A stretch of DNA of 15,700 bases from G963692885 sp964657395. GTDB taxonomy: Bacteria > Acidobacteriota > Terriglobia > Terriglobales > Acidobacteriaceae. Positions within the stretch are counted from its first letter, which is position 1. Each line of letters begins with the position of its first letter. Location of the stretch: the NCBI GenBank assembly GCA_964657395.1, contig CAZZUX010000093.1, positions 1 through 15,700 of the forward strand, in the 5' to 3' direction. The notes below the pieces were generated by a model that saw only the letters and a list, made by a program, of their open reading frames with translations, ran no database searches and was not told the origin of the DNA. Positions 14,950 to 15,700 of the stretch are shown one piece after another. The translations under genes and the position numbers were made by a program.

Positions 14950-15700
14950 TCACCGATAGTAGGGGCCAGGATAGTAGCCCGGCGGCGGCCCATACACCAC
15001 CCTCGGCCGCAGCACCGGTCGCGGCATGGAGGCAGCCAAGCGCGTCGCCTCCTGCGGCGAGACCGGCTGGATGGTCACCGGGCTCTTCAAGTGAAACGTA
15101 ATTAGCGTCTCAGCCGGAATAAAGCTGCGAGGTCCCGGTTCTGCAGTCGAGATGGCAGCTCCGGTTGCGCCACCGGCTACCGCACCGATCGCTGCTCCGG
15201 GTCCACCGCCAACAGCCGCTCCCAGGATCGCCCCGAACGCAGTGCCGCCAATCGTATTCGCTGCGCTGCGACCGCCCTTGCCCGGCGTCTCCGTCGAAAA
15301 CATATCGGTCGCGATCGGATAGCTGTGGCCATCCAGGTCAAGCTGCGACAACTCTACCTGGATATCGCCGCCACCCGAGAAAGCTCCCGGCTTCTTGACC
15401 GCGACAATCCTGCCTTCGAGCGTCGCGCCCAAAGGAATCGCCAGCACGCCGTCCTGAAAGACATCCCGCGCCGCGTTCACAACAAAGGTATCTCCCGGCT
15501 GAATGCGTCGCGCATCGATAAAGTTCTGCAGCCGCACCGTCAGCAGCGCGCCCTGGGGAATCGTCACAGGACCCTTGGGCACAACATAAGCCGGTGGCAC
15601 CGGCGCCTGCTGGTAAGCCGGACGGGCAGGATAGCCGTTCGGCTGCGCAGGATAGCCGCTGGTCTGCGGGTAGCCCTGCTGTGGATAGCCACTCTGTGGA
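14950..15700 (-). CDS. Envelope-associated protein with Gly-Tyr-Pro repeats, beta domain and glycine zipper (partial, 5' end outside window)
   Basis: 249 C-terminal residues are visible; the frame stays open to the right edge, so the GTG at 15600 is not a needed start. In order there is a Gln/Pro/Tyr-rich stretch with four GYP units, then a beta-rich domain (IPQGALLTVRLQNF, IQPGDTFVVNAARDV, AIPLGATLEGRIVAV, QVELSQLDLDGHSYPI) resembling the C-terminal fold of TrbI/VirB10-like proteins. A glycine zipper of about 35 residues follows (encoded by about 15151-15255, with repeated GAxxG spacing), then a second short strand pair (FIPAETLITFHL) and a Pro/Tyr/Gly-rich tail ending PGPYYR. Similar proteins are common hypotheticals in Acidobacteriota as far as I recall. 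The zipper suggests membrane or outer-envelope association, but no function can be assigned. A terminator follows. Confidence 0.8.
   Translation of the reverse strand, partial: PQSGYPQQGYPQTSGYPAQPNGYPARPAYQQAPVPPAYVVPKGPVTIPQGALLTVRLQNFIDARRIQPGDTFVVNAARDVFQDGVLAIPLGATLEGRIVAVKKPGAFSGGGDIQVELSQLDLDGHSYPIATDMFSTETPGKGGRSAANTIGGTAFGAILGAAVGGGPGAAIGAVAGGATGAAISTAEPGPRSFIPAETLITFHLKSPVTIQPVSPQEATRLAASMPRPVLRPRVVYGPPPGYYPGPYYR
15628..15699 (-). repeat. Degenerate Gly-Tyr-Pro codon repeat
   Basis: Four GGC-TAT/TAC-CC(N) units encoding Gly-Tyr-Pro occur at spacings of 5, 6 and 7 codons, separated by Gln, Pro, Ser and Ala residues. The array starts at the window edge and may continue beyond it. Such low-complexity segments often vary in copy number. 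Confidence 0.7.

Noticed and set aside
1..15700. tRNA, rRNA, CRISPR array, insertion sequence, attachment site or replication origin
   Set aside because: No cloverleaf, spaced direct repeats, terminal inverted repeats with transposase, or integrase were seen by eye on either strand.

Overview
The window looks like chromosomal DNA of a GC-rich Gram-negative bacterium. Lipid A synthesis (lpxB), a periplasmic PpiD-type chaperone, MacB-like permeases, an M1-peptidase-like protein fused to TPRs, a long TreY and a glycine-zipper envelope protein together suggest Acidobacteriota (Acidobacteriaceae-like). That placement is inferred from gene content and protein style, not from a marker gene. No rRNA, tRNA, CRISPR array, transposase or integrase was found. 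The window is densely coding, and the longest gene-free stretch is 273 bases.

Region 1 (1-4465, plus strand) is a compact row: the C-terminal ATPase half of an ABC exporter, lpxB, a secreted M1-peptidase-like protein with C-terminal TPRs, and a GNAT acetyltransferase. lpxB and the M1-like gene overlap by ATGA, and the M1-like and GNAT genes are 5 bases apart. lpxB is interrupted by exactly 100 N, which is an assembly gap and not a mutation. The two halves of lpxB lie in different frames, so the placeholder length is wrong. The M1-like protein has lost almost every catalytic and zinc-binding residue of its family and is probably a pseudoenzyme.

Region 2 (4456-7780, minus strand) is a tightly packed leftward operon: a 66-residue unknown protein, a short Rossmann protein derived from the 3-hydroxyacyl-CoA dehydrogenase N-domain, and two paralogous MacB/FtsX-type permeases with no ATPase beside them. 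Its last gene overlaps the end of the GNAT gene tail to tail.

Region 3 (7781-12730) carries alpha-glucan and trehalose metabolism. treY (maltooligosyl trehalose synthase) runs right from a divergent promoter region. It meets leftward malQ (4-alpha-glucanotransferase) across a short spacer holding a strong hairpin. MalQ reshuffles maltodextrins and TreY caps them with a trehalose end. TreZ, which would release trehalose, is not in the window.

Region 4 (12657-15700, minus strand) has a PpiD-like membrane-anchored peptidyl-prolyl isomerase, its terminator just upstream of malQ, and a leader with a consensus -10 box and a hairpin. Beyond these are another terminator and the 3' part of a Gly/Tyr/Pro-repeat glycine-zipper envelope protein that runs off the right edge.

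The most interesting points are the dead M1-TPR protein beside lipid A genes, the truncated dehydrogenase-like protein that has lost its catalytic His and Glu, the ATPase-less permease pair, and the terminator/attenuator-like hairpin 26 bases before malQ. I see no clear evidence of a wholly new multi-gene system.
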